A stretch of 64,000 bases of DNA from Bartonella sp. HY328. GTDB lineage: Bacteria > Pseudomonadota > Alphaproteobacteria > Rhizobiales > Rhizobiaceae. A program made the position numbers and the translations under genes. Below are positions 1 to 8,308 of this stretch, one piece after another. Position 1 is the stretch's first letter. Every line of letters begins with the position of its first letter. The DNA lies in the NCBI RefSeq assembly GCF_025449335.1, contig NZ_CP104883.1:1294501-1358500 (forward strand), written 5' to 3'. The notes beneath the pieces are model-generated. The model saw only the letters and a list, made by a program, of their open reading frames with translations. It did not search any database and was not told the origin of the DNA.

Positions 1-2
1 CA

Positions 3-65
3 GAGTTTTTTAAAGATAGGCAAGATGCTCGTTTTGGTGGCAAGGGTGGCTTTAAGTGCTGCTAG
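3..65 (+). CDS. Possible C-terminal end of a gene cut by the window edge
   Basis: An open frame runs in from the left edge and stops at TAG 63-65. It encodes about 20 residues with a basic, glycine-rich end that finishes in Lys-Cys-Cys. The composition looks protein-like, but the stretch is too short to assign to a family. It could also be a chance open frame. The following 240 bases up to the GTPase gene hold no gene. Confidence 0.3.
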   Translation, partial: EFFKDRQDARFGGKGGFKCC

Positions 66-307
66 ATTAGGGCGCCGATATTTTGGCTCTACATATATTT
101 GCAAGAGCTTTGTTAAATTTTCCAAATTGTAGTTCTTACGGCATTTTGCTCAATTCTTTAATTTGTATTTTCTTTTATAATCAGTGTGTTGTGTTGATTA
201 ATTAACTTATGGTTAAAACTTTATTTAAAGTTATGGTTAAGAAAGCGTTAATTTTTCTAAAGAGTTTACGTTAAGGTTTTGATTTTAAATTATTAAAGGG
301 TTTTCTT

Positions 308-1318
308 ATGGTTGTTCCTGTTACTGTTTTATCGGGTTTTTTGGGTACTGGTAAAACAACCTTAATCAATCATTTATTACGCAATGATCAATGGACACCA
401 TTTGCGATCATTGAAAATGAATTTGGTGAAACAGGCATTGATGGCATATTGCTTGAAAAGCGCGATAAGCTTGAAATTGTAGAAATGAGTAATGGCTGTG
501 TCTGCTGTAGTGTTCGGGGTGAATTTGCAACTGGCATTAATCAATTGCTTGAAAAGCGCGACAAAGGAATGGTTGATTTTGAACGCATCATAATTGAAAC
601 CACTGGACTTGCTGACCCTTCGCCTGTCGTGCAAACTTTTTTTGTTGATGATAATCTGCGCGAAAAAACTATGCTTGATGCCTGCATTGTCCTTGCTGAT
701 AGCGAGCATATTGAGCGCCAATTGGATGAGCATAATGTGGCGGTAGCGCAAATTGCCTTTGCCGATCGTATCTTTTTAACCAAAACTGATCGTATTGACA
801 GCGAAAAAAAACAATTAATCTTAAAAAGATTAAGTAAAATCAATAATAAAGCTGACTTTTTTGAAGTGATTAATGGTGCTTGTCCGCAGGAACTTTGGCT
901 CAATGTCAAAGCTTTTGAATTAAGTGATGAACTGCAAATAACTAAGGGAAGTTTTGGCTTTGATGAAGCGCAAAAGCCGCGCTTTAGTGCTTTTTCAGCG
1001 CAGGGCGTGCAGCAGCAATCTTGGGGGGATACTATCCAATCGCTCTATTTTGAAATGGAATTTTTCGATATTGACCGTCTCGGCAGCTTTATGGAAAAAT
1101 TGATTGAAGATTTTGGCAATGATATGCTGCGCTATAAGGGCGTTTTTGCCATTGCTGGTGACGAAAAGCGGCTTATTTTGCAAGGAGTGCATAAGGTAGC
1201 GGCGTTTGATTATGGCTCACCTTGGAATGAAGAAAAGGCACTATCAAAATTTATTATTATTGGCCGCGGGCTTGATCAAGATTGGTTGCATGAGCAATTA
1301 ACGCAATGTCTTGCATGA
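308..1318 (+). CDS. CobW/YjiA-family G3E GTPase (COG0523), putative metal chaperone
   Basis: 336 aa. This is a cytoplasmic P-loop GTPase of the G3E class, whose members insert or deliver metal ions (zinc, cobalt, nickel) to target proteins. Visible motifs are the Walker A GFLGTGKT at residues 10-17, the family metal-binding CxCC (CVCC, residues 64-67), the switch/Walker B region around ETTGLADP (98-105), and a guanine-specificity motif TKTD (158-161) in place of the usual NKxD. The CobW C-terminal domain covers roughly 225-335. The gene stands alone and converges on nrdF, with a shared terminator between them. Which metal it handles cannot be told from sequence; there are no cobalamin-synthesis genes beside it, so a true CobW role is unproven. 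Confidence 0.9.
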   Translation: MVVPVTVLSGFLGTGKTTLINHLLRNDQWTPFAIIENEFGETGIDGILLEKRDKLEIVEMSNGCVCCSVRGEFATGINQLLEKRDKGMVDFERIIIETTGLADPSPVVQTFFVDDNLREKTMLDACIVLADSEHIERQLDEHNVAVAQIAFADRIFLTKTDRIDSEKKQLILKRLSKINNKADFFEVINGACPQELWLNVKAFELSDELQITKGSFGFDEAQKPRFSAFSAQGVQQQSWGDTIQSLYFEMEFFDIDRLGSFMEKLIEDFGNDMLRYKGVFAIAGDEKRLILQGVHKVAAFDYGSPWNEEKALSKFIIIGRGLDQDWLHEQLTQCLA

Positions 1319-1320
1319 TT

Positions 1321-1366
1321 ATATAAGAGATTATTTTTTGAATTTTCAATAATCTCTTATATTTTA
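1321..1366. terminator. Bidirectional terminator between the GTPase gene and nrdF
   Basis: A perfect 15-bp inverted repeat pairs 1321-1335 with 1348-1362 around a 12-nt loop. It is AT-rich, with T-runs on both sides, so it can end transcription from both convergent genes. Confidence 0.8.
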
Positions 1367-1391
1367 ATTGGTTATGCTAATTTATTGATGT

Positions 1392-2360
1392 TTAAAAAGC
1401 CCAATCTTCATCCTGCGTGGCAACTGCTTTACCAATAACATAAGATGAGCCAGAGCCTGAGAAAAAGTCATGGTTTTCATTAGCTGCGGGTGATAGCGCT
1501 GATAAAATAGCTGGATTAACGGCACAAATTTCTGCTGGAAATAGAGCATCAAAGCCCAAATTCATGAGCGCCTTATTGGCATTATAATGCAAAAACATTT
1601 TCACATCTTCACTTAAGCCAACCGCGTCATAAAGGTCCTCAGTATATTTGCTTTCCACCTCATAAAGGTCGAGCAAAAATGCAATGGTGAAATCTTTAAT
1701 TTCTTGCTGTTTTTCACTGCTACATTTTTTAAAGGCTTTTTGGAATTTATAGCCGATATAATAGCCATGCACTGCTTCATCACGAATGATAAGGCGGATA
1801 AGGTCAGCAGTATTAGTAAGCTTAGCACGGCTTGACCAATACATTGGCAGATAAAAACCAGAATAGAACAAAAAGCTTTCAAGAAAGACCGAGGCGATTT
1901 TTTTCTTCAATGGATCATCAGCTTGATAACGCTCAATCACCAGCTTTGCTTTTTCTTGCAAATAGCGATTTTCTTCCGCCCAACGAAATGCTTCATCGAC
2001 ATCAACGGTAAGACAAAGGGTAGAAAAAATCGAAGAATAGGAGCGTGCATGTACCGCCTCCATAAAGGCAATATTGGTAAGAACTGCTTCTTCATGTTGG
2101 TTTTCAGCGTCTTCTAAAAGTGATATCGCACCAACGGAATTTTGAACGGTATCAAGTAAAGTAAGACCGGTAAAAACGCGTATGGTCAAAATTTGTTCTT
2201 CACGGGTAAGGCTTGCCCAAGAGCCAATATCATTAGAAAGAGGTACTTTTTCTGGCAGCCAAAAATTAACCGTCAAGCGGTTCCAAACCTCAAGGTCTTT
2301 TTCATCTTCAACGCGGTTCCAATTAATGGCGCGTACGGGTTTTTCTTTTAAATGGTTCAT
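1392..2360 (-). CDS. nrdF: Class Ib ribonucleotide reductase, beta subunit NrdF
   Basis: 322 aa. It carries the dimetal site and tyrosyl radical that start reduction of ribonucleotides to deoxyribonucleotides in NrdE. The ligands are all present and sit exactly three residues later than in E. coli NrdF: Asp70, Glu101, His104, Glu161, Glu195 and His198, with the radical Tyr at 108. The ATG has an AAGGAG ribosome site 9 nt upstream. It is the last gene of nrdHIEF, 12 nt after nrdE, and ends at the bidirectional terminator. Class Ib enzymes use a manganese or iron cofactor and need no cobalamin, which fits the B12 riboswitch at the operon head. Confidence 0.97.
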   Translation of the reverse strand: MNHLKEKPVRAINWNRVEDEKDLEVWNRLTVNFWLPEKVPLSNDIGSWASLTREEQILTIRVFTGLTLLDTVQNSVGAISLLEDAENQHEEAVLTNIAFMEAVHARSYSSIFSTLCLTVDVDEAFRWAEENRYLQEKAKLVIERYQADDPLKKKIASVFLESFLFYSGFYLPMYWSSRAKLTNTADLIRLIIRDEAVHGYYIGYKFQKAFKKCSSEKQQEIKDFTIAFLLDLYEVESKYTEDLYDAVGLSEDVKMFLHYNANKALMNLGFDALFPAEICAVNPAILSALSPAANENHDFFSGSGSSYVIGKAVATQDEDWAF

Positions 2361-2372
2361 TTGATGTGCTCC

Positions 2373-4541
2373 TTAAAGACTGCATGATACGCAGCCTTCA
2401 ACCTCGGTGCCGCTTAGGGCATCTTGGCGAATGCGGACATAATAAATAGTTTTAATGCCTTTTTTCCATGCATAGATTTGCGCGCGATTAATGTCGCGTG
2501 TTGTTGCAGTGTCAGGAAAAAATAGTGTTAGCGATAGGCCTTGATCGACATGGCGAGTGGCCTCAGCATAAGTGTCGATGATTTTTTCAGGGCCAATTTT
2601 ATAGGCGTCTTCAAAATATTCAAGATTGTCATTGGTCATATAAGGCGCCGGATAATAGACGCGGCCAATTTTGCCTTCTTTACGAATTTCGATTTTTGAC
2701 ACAATAGGGTGAATGGACGAGGTGGCATGATTAATATAGGAAATAGAGCCGGTTGGCGGCACAGCCTGTAAATAGCTGTTATAAAGTCCATATTCGGCAA
2801 CTCTATCGGCTAATTCACGCCAATCATCTTTTGTGGGAATAGCAATTGAATTTTTTGCAAAGAGCTCAACCACCTTAGAAGTTTTTGGCTGCCATTCTTC
2901 ATTTATATATTTGGCAAAATAGCTCTTATCGGCATAGGCGGAGTTTTCAAATCCTAAAAAGCTATTGCCATGTTCCTTCGCCAATTTGTTCGAGGCACAA
3001 AGCGCATGATAGGTGATGGTGTAAAAATAGATATTGGTAAAATCAAGCGCTTCAGGTGAGCCATAATAAATATGTTCGCGAGCAAGAAAACCATGAAGAT
3101 TCATTTGCCCAAGACCAATGGCATGGCTTTCACGATTGCCTTTAGCAATTGAGGGGACACATTCCATATTGCTCATTTGTGAAACAGCGGTAAGGGCGCG
3201 AATAGCTGTTTCAACCGTATTGCCAAAATTAGGAGAATCCATCGTTTTAGCAATATTGAGCGAACCAAGATTGCAGGAAATATCATTACCAATAGTTTTA
3301 TAAGAAAGATCGGCATTAAATTCGCTAGCGCTATTTACTTGCAAAATCTCCGAGCAAAGATTGCTCATTGAAATGCGGCCAGCAAGCGGATTAAGTCTAT
3401 TGGCGGTATCTTCAAATAAGATATAAGGATAGCCTGATTCAAACTGAATTTCTGCAAGCCGTTGAAAAAAATTGCGGGCATTAATACGGGTTTTGCGAAT
3501 ATCAGGATTATCAACAAAGTCTCGATAATGCTTGCTTATTTCAATATCACTCATGCATTTGCCGGTGACACGCTCAACATCATAAGGAGAAAATAGATAC
3601 ATTTCCTCATTTTGGCGGGCAAGCTCAAACGTAATATCAGGAATAATCACCCCTAAGGATAAGGTTTTGATGCGGATTTTCTCATCAGCATTTTCACGCT
3701 TAGTGTCAAGAAAAGTTAAAATATCTGGGTGGTGAGCATGTAAATACACCGCACCAGCCCCTTGGCGCGCACCAAGTTGGTTGGCATAGGAAAACGCATC
3801 TTCAAGCATTTTCATCACTGGTACAATGCCTGATGACTGGTTTTCAATGTGCTTAATCGGCGCGCCCGCTTCACGCAAATTGGTAAGGCTAAGGGCAACG
3901 CCGCCGCCGCGCTTTGATAATTGTAGAGCAGAATTGATCGAACGGCCGATTGATTCCATATTGTCTTCAAGGCGCAACAAAAAGCATGAAACAAGTTCGC
4001 CGCGCTGTTGTTTGCCAGCATTTAAAAAAGTTGGAGTGGCAGGTTGGAAGCGACCAGTGATAATTTCATCAACTAATTTTATTGCAAGTTCTTGACTGCC
4101 GCGTGCAAGGCTTAATGCAACCATGACAATGCGATCTTCATAGCGTTCTAAATAGCGCGTGCCATCACGTGTTTTTAATGTGTAAGCGGTATAATATTTA
4201 AATGCCCCAAGAAAAGTTGGAAAGCGAAATTTATAACCATAAGCGCGTTGGAAAAGGCTTTTTATAAAATCGCTATCATAGGCATCAAGAACACTTTTTT
4301 CATAAAAACCTTCTTCGACAAGGTAATCGAGTTTTTCTTCTAAATTATGAAAGAAAACGGTGTTTTGGTTGACATGCTGCAAAAAATACTGCCGCGCTGC
4401 CATTTTATCCATTTCAAATTGGATTGCACCATTTTCGTCATAAATATTAAGCATGGCATTTAAGGCATGAAAATCAAGCTGTGTTTCGCTTCGTGCTGAT
4501 TTTACTTTTTGTGATTTATCCAATTGCGGCTGGTCTAGCAT
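2373..4541 (-). CDS. nrdE: Class Ib ribonucleotide reductase, alpha subunit NrdE
   Basis: 722 aa, the usual length for NrdE. This is the catalytic subunit that reduces NDPs to dNDPs in the cytoplasm. The active-site residues are visible: Cys186 and Cys422 as the redox pair, and the Asn393-x-Cys395-x-Glu397 triad carrying the thiyl-radical cysteine. The C-terminal tail ends in CVSCSL, the swinging CxxC pair (717/720) that is re-reduced by NrdH. It lacks the N-terminal ATP-cone of class Ia enzymes, as expected. Its ATG overlaps the stop of nrdI by 7 nt (ATGCTAG), implying translational coupling. Confidence 0.97.
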   Translation of the reverse strand: MLDQPQLDKSQKVKSARSETQLDFHALNAMLNIYDENGAIQFEMDKMAARQYFLQHVNQNTVFFHNLEEKLDYLVEEGFYEKSVLDAYDSDFIKSLFQRAYGYKFRFPTFLGAFKYYTAYTLKTRDGTRYLERYEDRIVMVALSLARGSQELAIKLVDEIITGRFQPATPTFLNAGKQQRGELVSCFLLRLEDNMESIGRSINSALQLSKRGGGVALSLTNLREAGAPIKHIENQSSGIVPVMKMLEDAFSYANQLGARQGAGAVYLHAHHPDILTFLDTKRENADEKIRIKTLSLGVIIPDITFELARQNEEMYLFSPYDVERVTGKCMSDIEISKHYRDFVDNPDIRKTRINARNFFQRLAEIQFESGYPYILFEDTANRLNPLAGRISMSNLCSEILQVNSASEFNADLSYKTIGNDISCNLGSLNIAKTMDSPNFGNTVETAIRALTAVSQMSNMECVPSIAKGNRESHAIGLGQMNLHGFLAREHIYYGSPEALDFTNIYFYTITYHALCASNKLAKEHGNSFLGFENSAYADKSYFAKYINEEWQPKTSKVVELFAKNSIAIPTKDDWRELADRVAEYGLYNSYLQAVPPTGSISYINHATSSIHPIVSKIEIRKEGKIGRVYYPAPYMTNDNLEYFEDAYKIGPEKIIDTYAEATRHVDQGLSLTLFFPDTATTRDINRAQIYAWKKGIKTIYYVRIRQDALSGTEVEGCVSCSL

Positions 4542-4942
4542 TGGTTTTTTCCAAGATTTTTAAAGTTTTTTAAGATTTCATGAACATTGTCAGCATCTTC
4601 TTGCGTGCCGCGCAGTTCAAAACGATAAAGGCAAGGCACATTGCATTTTTGCGCAATAATATCGCCAGCAAGGGCATAGGTATTGCCAAAGTTGCGATTG
4701 CCACCAGCAATGACACCGCGAATGCGGTGGCGATTTTCTTCTTCATTTAAAAAATGGATAATGGCTTTGGGGACAGCGCCATTTCCTTCACCGTCAGCAT
4801 AGGTTGGCAAAACCAAAATATAGTCATCATCTATATGTTTGGCTGGCTCTGTGCGATCAATGCGAAAGGCGGGTAATTGCAAGCGCTCGACAAAAGCATG
4901 AGTATTGCCTGTCGAGCTTGAGTAATAAGCAAGCAAAAGCAT
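4535..4942 (-). CDS. nrdI: Ribonucleotide reductase flavodoxin NrdI
   Basis: 135 aa. It is a flavodoxin-like FMN protein that activates the NrdF metal cofactor. The phosphate-binding loop SSSTGNT lies near the N-terminus (residues 8-14), and a glycine-rich GGNRNFGN segment provides the second flavin loop. I chose the ATG at 4940-4942 because it gives the family's usual 'MLLxYYSS' beginning and leaves a single base after the nrdH stop; a TTG 18 nt further upstream would overlap nrdH. It overlaps the start of nrdE. Confidence 0.93.
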   Translation of the reverse strand: MLLLAYYSSSTGNTHAFVERLQLPAFRIDRTEPAKHIDDDYILVLPTYADGEGNGAVPKAIIHFLNEEENRHRIRGVIAGGNRNFGNTYALAGDIIAQKCNVPCLYRFELRGTQEDADNVHEILKNFKNLGKNQC

Positions 4943-4943
4943 A

Positions 4944-5165
4944 TTATGCAATTTTTGCAATCATGTCAGGGCGAAAGCCAGCCCAATGATGATCACCTGC
5001 AACAACAACGGGAACTTGACGATAGCCCAGCGATTGAACCCGCGAAAACCCATCTTCATTCTCGGTAATATCAATAATATTATAAGCGATGCCCTTAGTA
5101 TCAAGAACGCGGTAAGTAGCAGTACATTGAGCGCATTGTGGCTTTGAATAGATGGTAACTTGCAT
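4944..5165 (-). CDS. nrdH: Glutaredoxin-like electron donor NrdH
   Basis: 73 aa, typical for NrdH. A glutaredoxin-fold protein with thioredoxin-like behaviour that passes electrons to the C-terminal cysteines of NrdE. The redox motif is C11-A-Q-C14, and the C-terminal part has the WAGFRPDMI segment typical of NrdH proteins. The ATG is preceded by AAGGAAC about 9 nt upstream. It is the first gene of nrdHIEF; a leader of some 640 nt separates it from the likely transcription start. Confidence 0.95.
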   Translation of the reverse strand: MQVTIYSKPQCAQCTATYRVLDTKGIAYNIIDITENEDGFSRVQSLGYRQVPVVVAGDHHWAGFRPDMIAKIA

Positions 5166-5487
5166 GAGATTAGTTCCTTTTGAGGATTATGGCTTTGGTG
5201 CTTTATATTGATTTGGTTTAAGCAAAAACGCCGAGCAATAAGGGGTTAGCCTTATGCTGCGTTAAGTGCGTGCTTGTTGTGGAGGATGGTGCGTCAAGAT
5301 TATTAAAGCAGCATAGACAAATGTTGTTTAATGGGCTCTGGCGCAGTATTTAAATTGAGCTAGAATGGTGGTGCCTTGATGTAACTAACATCAAAAATAT
5401 TTGGATAAAGCATTATAAACTTCCTTCCCGAAGCCTAAAGGGCATGTGCACGGGTGAGTTTAAAGCATTGGCATAAGCAATATACCA

Positions 5488-5513
5488 AAACCAAAAGGCC
5501 GCAAAGGTGCGCC
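5488..5513 (-). terminator. Possible expression-platform terminator of the cobalamin riboswitch
   Basis: On the minus strand a hairpin (GGCGCA against TGCGGCC, one bulged G, 5497-5513) is followed by a U-rich tract TTTTGGTTTT. It sits about 45 nt downstream of the aptamer, so it could switch nrdHIEF off when B12 is bound. A second small hairpin at 5532-5546 (CAGAC/GTCTG, loop GGGGT) lies between aptamer and terminator and could be part of the switch. Confidence 0.5.
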
Positions 5514-5554
5514 TATTAAACCTCGCCAGTGCAGACACCCCGTCTGTTGACACT

Positions 5555-5790
5555 TATTCAAGGCAGGTCTCCTGGCTCACAGCTCAACGCAATTAACGAC
5601 CTTCCCAAGCGTTGTTTCAATCTCATTTCAGCAATGGTGCTACTTATGATTTTAAAAACTTTGCTCAGTGGCTAAACCGTCATTGCTCCTTGTTCACAGT
5701 TGCGGGGGCAGCTTTGGAATAATATCAATAATCAAATATAAGGCATTGATTAATATGACATCTACCAAATTCCCTTTAAATTTGAACAGA
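5555..5790 (-). promoter_or_regulatory. Cobalamin (AdoCbl) riboswitch upstream of nrdHIEF
   Basis: Reading the minus strand, the conserved blocks of the B12 element appear in order: GGGAATTTGGT (5774-5764), then GCTGCCCCCGCAACTGT (5716-5700 region), then GCCACTG, then TGGGAAGG, and finally the B12 box GCCAGGAGACCTGCC (5576-5562). Order, spacing and block sequences match the cobalamin riboswitch family. The next gene in the same direction is nrdH. The family's usual effect is repression when adenosylcobalamin is plentiful, which makes sense for a B12-independent reductase if a B12-dependent NrdJ is encoded elsewhere. Confidence 0.93.
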
Positions 5791-5803
5791 ATCAAATAAC
5801 CTT

Positions 5804-5823
5804 GAATACTAGATATAGTATTC
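5804..5823. promoter_or_regulatory. NrdR-like box 1
   Basis: A 20-bp near-perfect palindrome, GAATACTAGATATAGTATTC. Its core CTAGATATAG (5809-5818) matches the published NrdR consensus CwAtATaTwG at nine of ten positions. NrdR is the ATP/dATP-sensing repressor of reductase genes. The box covers the -10 element of the predicted nrdH promoter. Confidence 0.75.
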
Positions 5824-5842
5824 TATTTAATTTTTGCGTCAA
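5815..5842 (-). promoter_or_regulatory. Predicted sigma-70 promoter of nrdHIEF
   Basis: On the minus strand there is TTGACG (5842-5837) and, 16 nt later, TACTAT (5820-5815). Transcription would start about 25 nt before the riboswitch aptamer. The -10 lies inside NrdR-like box 1 and the -35 touches box 2, which is the arrangement expected for repression by NrdR. Confidence 0.65.
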
Positions 5843-5852
5843 TATCTATGAT
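5837..5852. promoter_or_regulatory. NrdR-like box 2
   Basis: A weaker match, core CAATATCTAT (5840-5849), eight of ten positions of the NrdR consensus. Its centre is 31 bp from the centre of box 1, about three helical turns, which is the usual spacing of paired NrdR boxes. Confidence 0.6.
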
Positions 5853-5895
5853 TGGATTATAAACAGGCAAACTAGGATTTGGTTAACTCAGCTGT

Positions 5896-6780
5896 TTAAA
5901 GAAAAGCAGCGCGATTGGTTTCTATGGTTTGGGAAATAAAGTTGGCCACTTCATGAATACGGCGAATGCCTTTTAAATTTTCATGATAGGATAACCAATA
6001 AGAGCGAATAATTGCTTTTTCTGGTAGCACTACTGCTAAATCAGGATAAGTTCTTGCGATATAGCTATGCAAAATACCAATACCGCCGCCTGCTATAATT
6101 GCTTCCAATTGCCCTAAAGTGCTAGATACTTGGAAATTGGAATGCCAATCTTCACTTATCTCATGGCTATAAGCAAGGGCAGGGGTGGAGATGAGATCGT
6201 CAACATAATCAATTTTGCGATGATGAACTAATATATCATGGATATTTAACGGATGGCCATGGCGCTTTAAATAATCCTTATGGGCATAAAGGCGCAATTT
6301 ATAATCGGTAAGCTTTTTGGCAATAAGCCGTCCCTGCGCAGGGCGCTCAACGGTTATCGCAATATCGGCTTCGCGTTGCGATAGGGAAAAATTTCGTGAG
6401 ACCGGTACTAATTGAAGCGTTAAATCTGGAAATTTTTCAGATAATCGTGGTAGATGCTTGGCAAGGAAAGAAACGCCAAAGCCATCAGGTGCGGCAATGC
6501 GAATAGTGCCGCTTAGCTGCACATCTTCGCCGCCAATTTGCGCTTGAGCTTGCAACATTTGCGCTTCAACTTGTTCTGCATGGTGTAAAAGGCGTTCACC
6601 TGCATCGGTGAGCTGCGTTCCAGTGGTGCTGCGCGTCACCAATTTGGTGTTTAATTGGTGTTCAAGCGCGGTTAGGCGCCGCGAAATAGTTGTATGATTA
6701 ACTCCAAGCTGTTTGGCAGCTTTAAGCAACTGATTATTGCGCGCAACGCTTAAAAATATTCTTAAATCATCCCAGTTCAT
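5896..6780 (-). CDS. LysR-family transcriptional regulator
   Basis: 294 aa. Residues 1-60 form the LysR winged helix-turn-helix (begins MNWDDLRIFLSVAR; recognition part LGVNHTTISRRLTALE), and residues about 90-290 form the substrate-binding domain. The start is the ATG at 6780. The target is unknown: the gene points the same way as nrdHIEF but is separated from it by the reductase promoter and riboswitch, and no divergent gene adjoins it. The 'MNWDDLR' beginning is common in LysR proteins that regulate small-molecule metabolism, but no ligand can be named. Confidence 0.9.
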   Translation of the reverse strand: MNWDDLRIFLSVARNNQLLKAAKQLGVNHTTISRRLTALEHQLNTKLVTRSTTGTQLTDAGERLLHHAEQVEAQMLQAQAQIGGEDVQLSGTIRIAAPDGFGVSFLAKHLPRLSEKFPDLTLQLVPVSRNFSLSQREADIAITVERPAQGRLIAKKLTDYKLRLYAHKDYLKRHGHPLNIHDILVHHRKIDYVDDLISTPALAYSHEISEDWHSNFQVSSTLGQLEAIIAGGGIGILHSYIARTYPDLAVVLPEKAIIRSYWLSYHENLKGIRRIHEVANFISQTIETNRAAFL

Positions 6781-6917
6781 AGGCTTAAATTTGCATATGT
6801 TTAACTTATATTCAATGCCATAAAACGCTTCTATAAGCTTATGTACCTATTGCGCATTAAAATACTTTATTGAAATGCTAGTTTGTGTACAAATTGAATT
6901 AGACTTAATAAATGCAA

Positions 6918-6948
6918 AAAAACCGCCAGCTTTTAAAGCGGCGGTTTT
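6918..6948 (-). terminator. rpoZ terminator
   Basis: On the minus strand a GC-rich hairpin pairs AAAACCGCC (6948-6940 side) with GGCGGTTTT (6927-6919 side), with further pairing in the loop, followed by seven T. Classic intrinsic terminator 42 nt after rpoZ. Confidence 0.85.
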
Positions 6949-6989
6949 ATATAAAGTCGATTAATAATGACTAATTCAATGTTTTAGAA

Positions 6990-7394
6990 TCAATAATCAT
7001 CATTTTTTTCAGGGGCAACCAAGCCCTCAATACCAGCAAGAAGATCGTCTTCAGACATTTGATCAAAGACTATAGGTTGATCTGCAACGTCATCATTAAA
7101 TAACGAATCACCCAAACCTGCATCATCGTGAGTAAGAAGTGCTGGTGTAACTTCAGGCTCATCAACTTCAACATGCTTTTGCATGGAATGGATAAGATCT
7201 TCTTTCAAATCGGCTGGTGACAAGGTTTCATCAGCAATTTCACGCAAGGCAACAACGGGATTTTTATCATTGTCGCGGTCAATAGTGATTTGCGCACCTT
7301 GAGAAATCTGACGGGCGCGGTGGCTAGCCAGAAGAATAAGCTCAAAGCGGTTGTCAACCTTATCAATGCAATCTTCAACGGTAACGCGGGCCAT
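6990..7394 (-). CDS. rpoZ: RNA polymerase omega subunit RpoZ
   Basis: 134 aa. The omega subunit aids assembly and stability of RNA polymerase and, with beta', binds ppGpp in proteobacteria. The conserved N-terminal block MARVTVEDCIDKVDNRFELILLA... identifies it, followed by the HRARQIS segment; the C-terminal half (from about residue 75) is acidic and variable, as in other alphaproteobacteria. I prefer the ATG at 7394 because AAAGGGG lies 6 nt upstream and the protein then begins at the family start; an ATG at 7409 would add five residues. In relatives rpoZ lies near relA (spoT-like), but that gene is not in this position here. Confidence 0.95.
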   Translation of the reverse strand: MARVTVEDCIDKVDNRFELILLASHRARQISQGAQITIDRDNDKNPVVALREIADETLSPADLKEDLIHSMQKHVEVDEPEVTPALLTHDDAGLGDSLFNDDVADQPIVFDQMSEDDLLAGIEGLVAPEKNDDY

Positions 7395-7606
7395 AGATGC
7401 CCCTTTCATTATATGCGGTTTAATGGATTTGAGGCTTACATAACCAGTTTTTATAAAAAAAACAAGAAAAACCAGCCAAAGAGTTAAAATTCCTAAAGTT
7501 CTGTCTTGGCATCACTGCATAACTACACTAAGTTAGCTGCATTGTTCCAGTTATTTTAGCTTTGCATTCAATAAGCAATGCGTATTATATAAAGATGGTT
7601 TTAAAA

Positions 7607-8191
7607 ATGTTTGATCCAAGAGAGAAAATTGCTCTTTTTATCGACGGCGCAAATCTATATGCCGCTTCCAAAACTCTCGGTTTTGATATCGACTATCGAA
7701 AACTTTTAAAAGCATTTCAAAAGCGCGGCTATCTTTTACGCGCTTATTATTACACTGCTTTGGTTGAAGATCAAGAATACTCCTCGATTCGTCCGCTTAT
7801 TGATTGGCTGGATTATAATGGATATCGTGTCATTACTAAGGCAGCCAAAGAATTTACTGATGCGGCAGGTCGTCGTAAGGTAAAAGGCAATATGGATATT
7901 GAGCTTACCATTGATGCAATGGAGCTTTCGGAAACCGTTGATCATTTTGTTATTTTTTCTGGTGATGGTGATTTTAGATCATTGGTGGAAGCCTTGCAAC
8001 GCAAAGGCCGTAAGGTGAGTGTTGTCAGTACTCTTTCTACACAACCAGCAATGATTTCGGATGATTTGCGCCGCCAAGCGGATCATTTCATTGATCTTGT
8101 TTCGCTAAAAAATGAAGTGGGTAGAGCACCAAGCGATAAGCCTAGTGACGCGCCAGCTTTTTATGAAGAAGACGAAGAAGACGAATATTGA
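7607..8191 (+). CDS. NYN-domain (LabA/DUF88-type) putative RNase
   Basis: 194 aa from the ATG at 7607. The NYN domain is a PIN-like nuclease fold. The metal-binding acidic residues expected for it are visible: Asp in ALFIDGANLY near residue 11, the second cluster in NMDIELTIDAME, and the third in IFSGDGDFRSLVEAL. The C-terminus is a short acidic tail (EEDEEDEY). The gene is next to rpoZ, on the opposite strand, as in many Hyphomicrobiales. The family start MFDPREKIALFIDGANLY decides the start codon; an ATG four codons upstream and a TTG further out are also open. The RNA substrate is unknown. Confidence 0.85.
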   Translation: MFDPREKIALFIDGANLYAASKTLGFDIDYRKLLKAFQKRGYLLRAYYYTALVEDQEYSSIRPLIDWLDYNGYRVITKAAKEFTDAAGRRKVKGNMDIELTIDAMELSETVDHFVIFSGDGDFRSLVEALQRKGRKVSVVSTLSTQPAMISDDLRRQADHFIDLVSLKNEVGRAPSDKPSDAPAFYEEDEEDEY

Positions 8192-8201
8192 TTTTTTCCC
8201 G

Positions 8202-8240
8202 TGAAGTGGCGACGCTTAGCGCCACTTCATAAAATTTTTA
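8202..8240 (+). terminator. Terminator after the NYN gene
   Basis: A 9-bp stem, TGAAGTGGC (8202-8210) with GCCACTTCA (8221-8229), followed by AAAATTTTTA. Intrinsic terminator 10 nt after the stop codon. Confidence 0.8.
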
Positions 8241-8308
8241 ATGTTTTTGCGGCTTTTAGCTATTTTTATTATTTTTATTTAAGGGCATAGTTTGCATTGT
8301 TGTCAGTC

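Noticed and set aside
308..1318. CobW of the cobalamin pathway because a B12 riboswitch lies nearby
   Set aside because: The riboswitch points to nrdHIEF and away from this gene, and no cob genes are in the window; the broader G3E call is safer.
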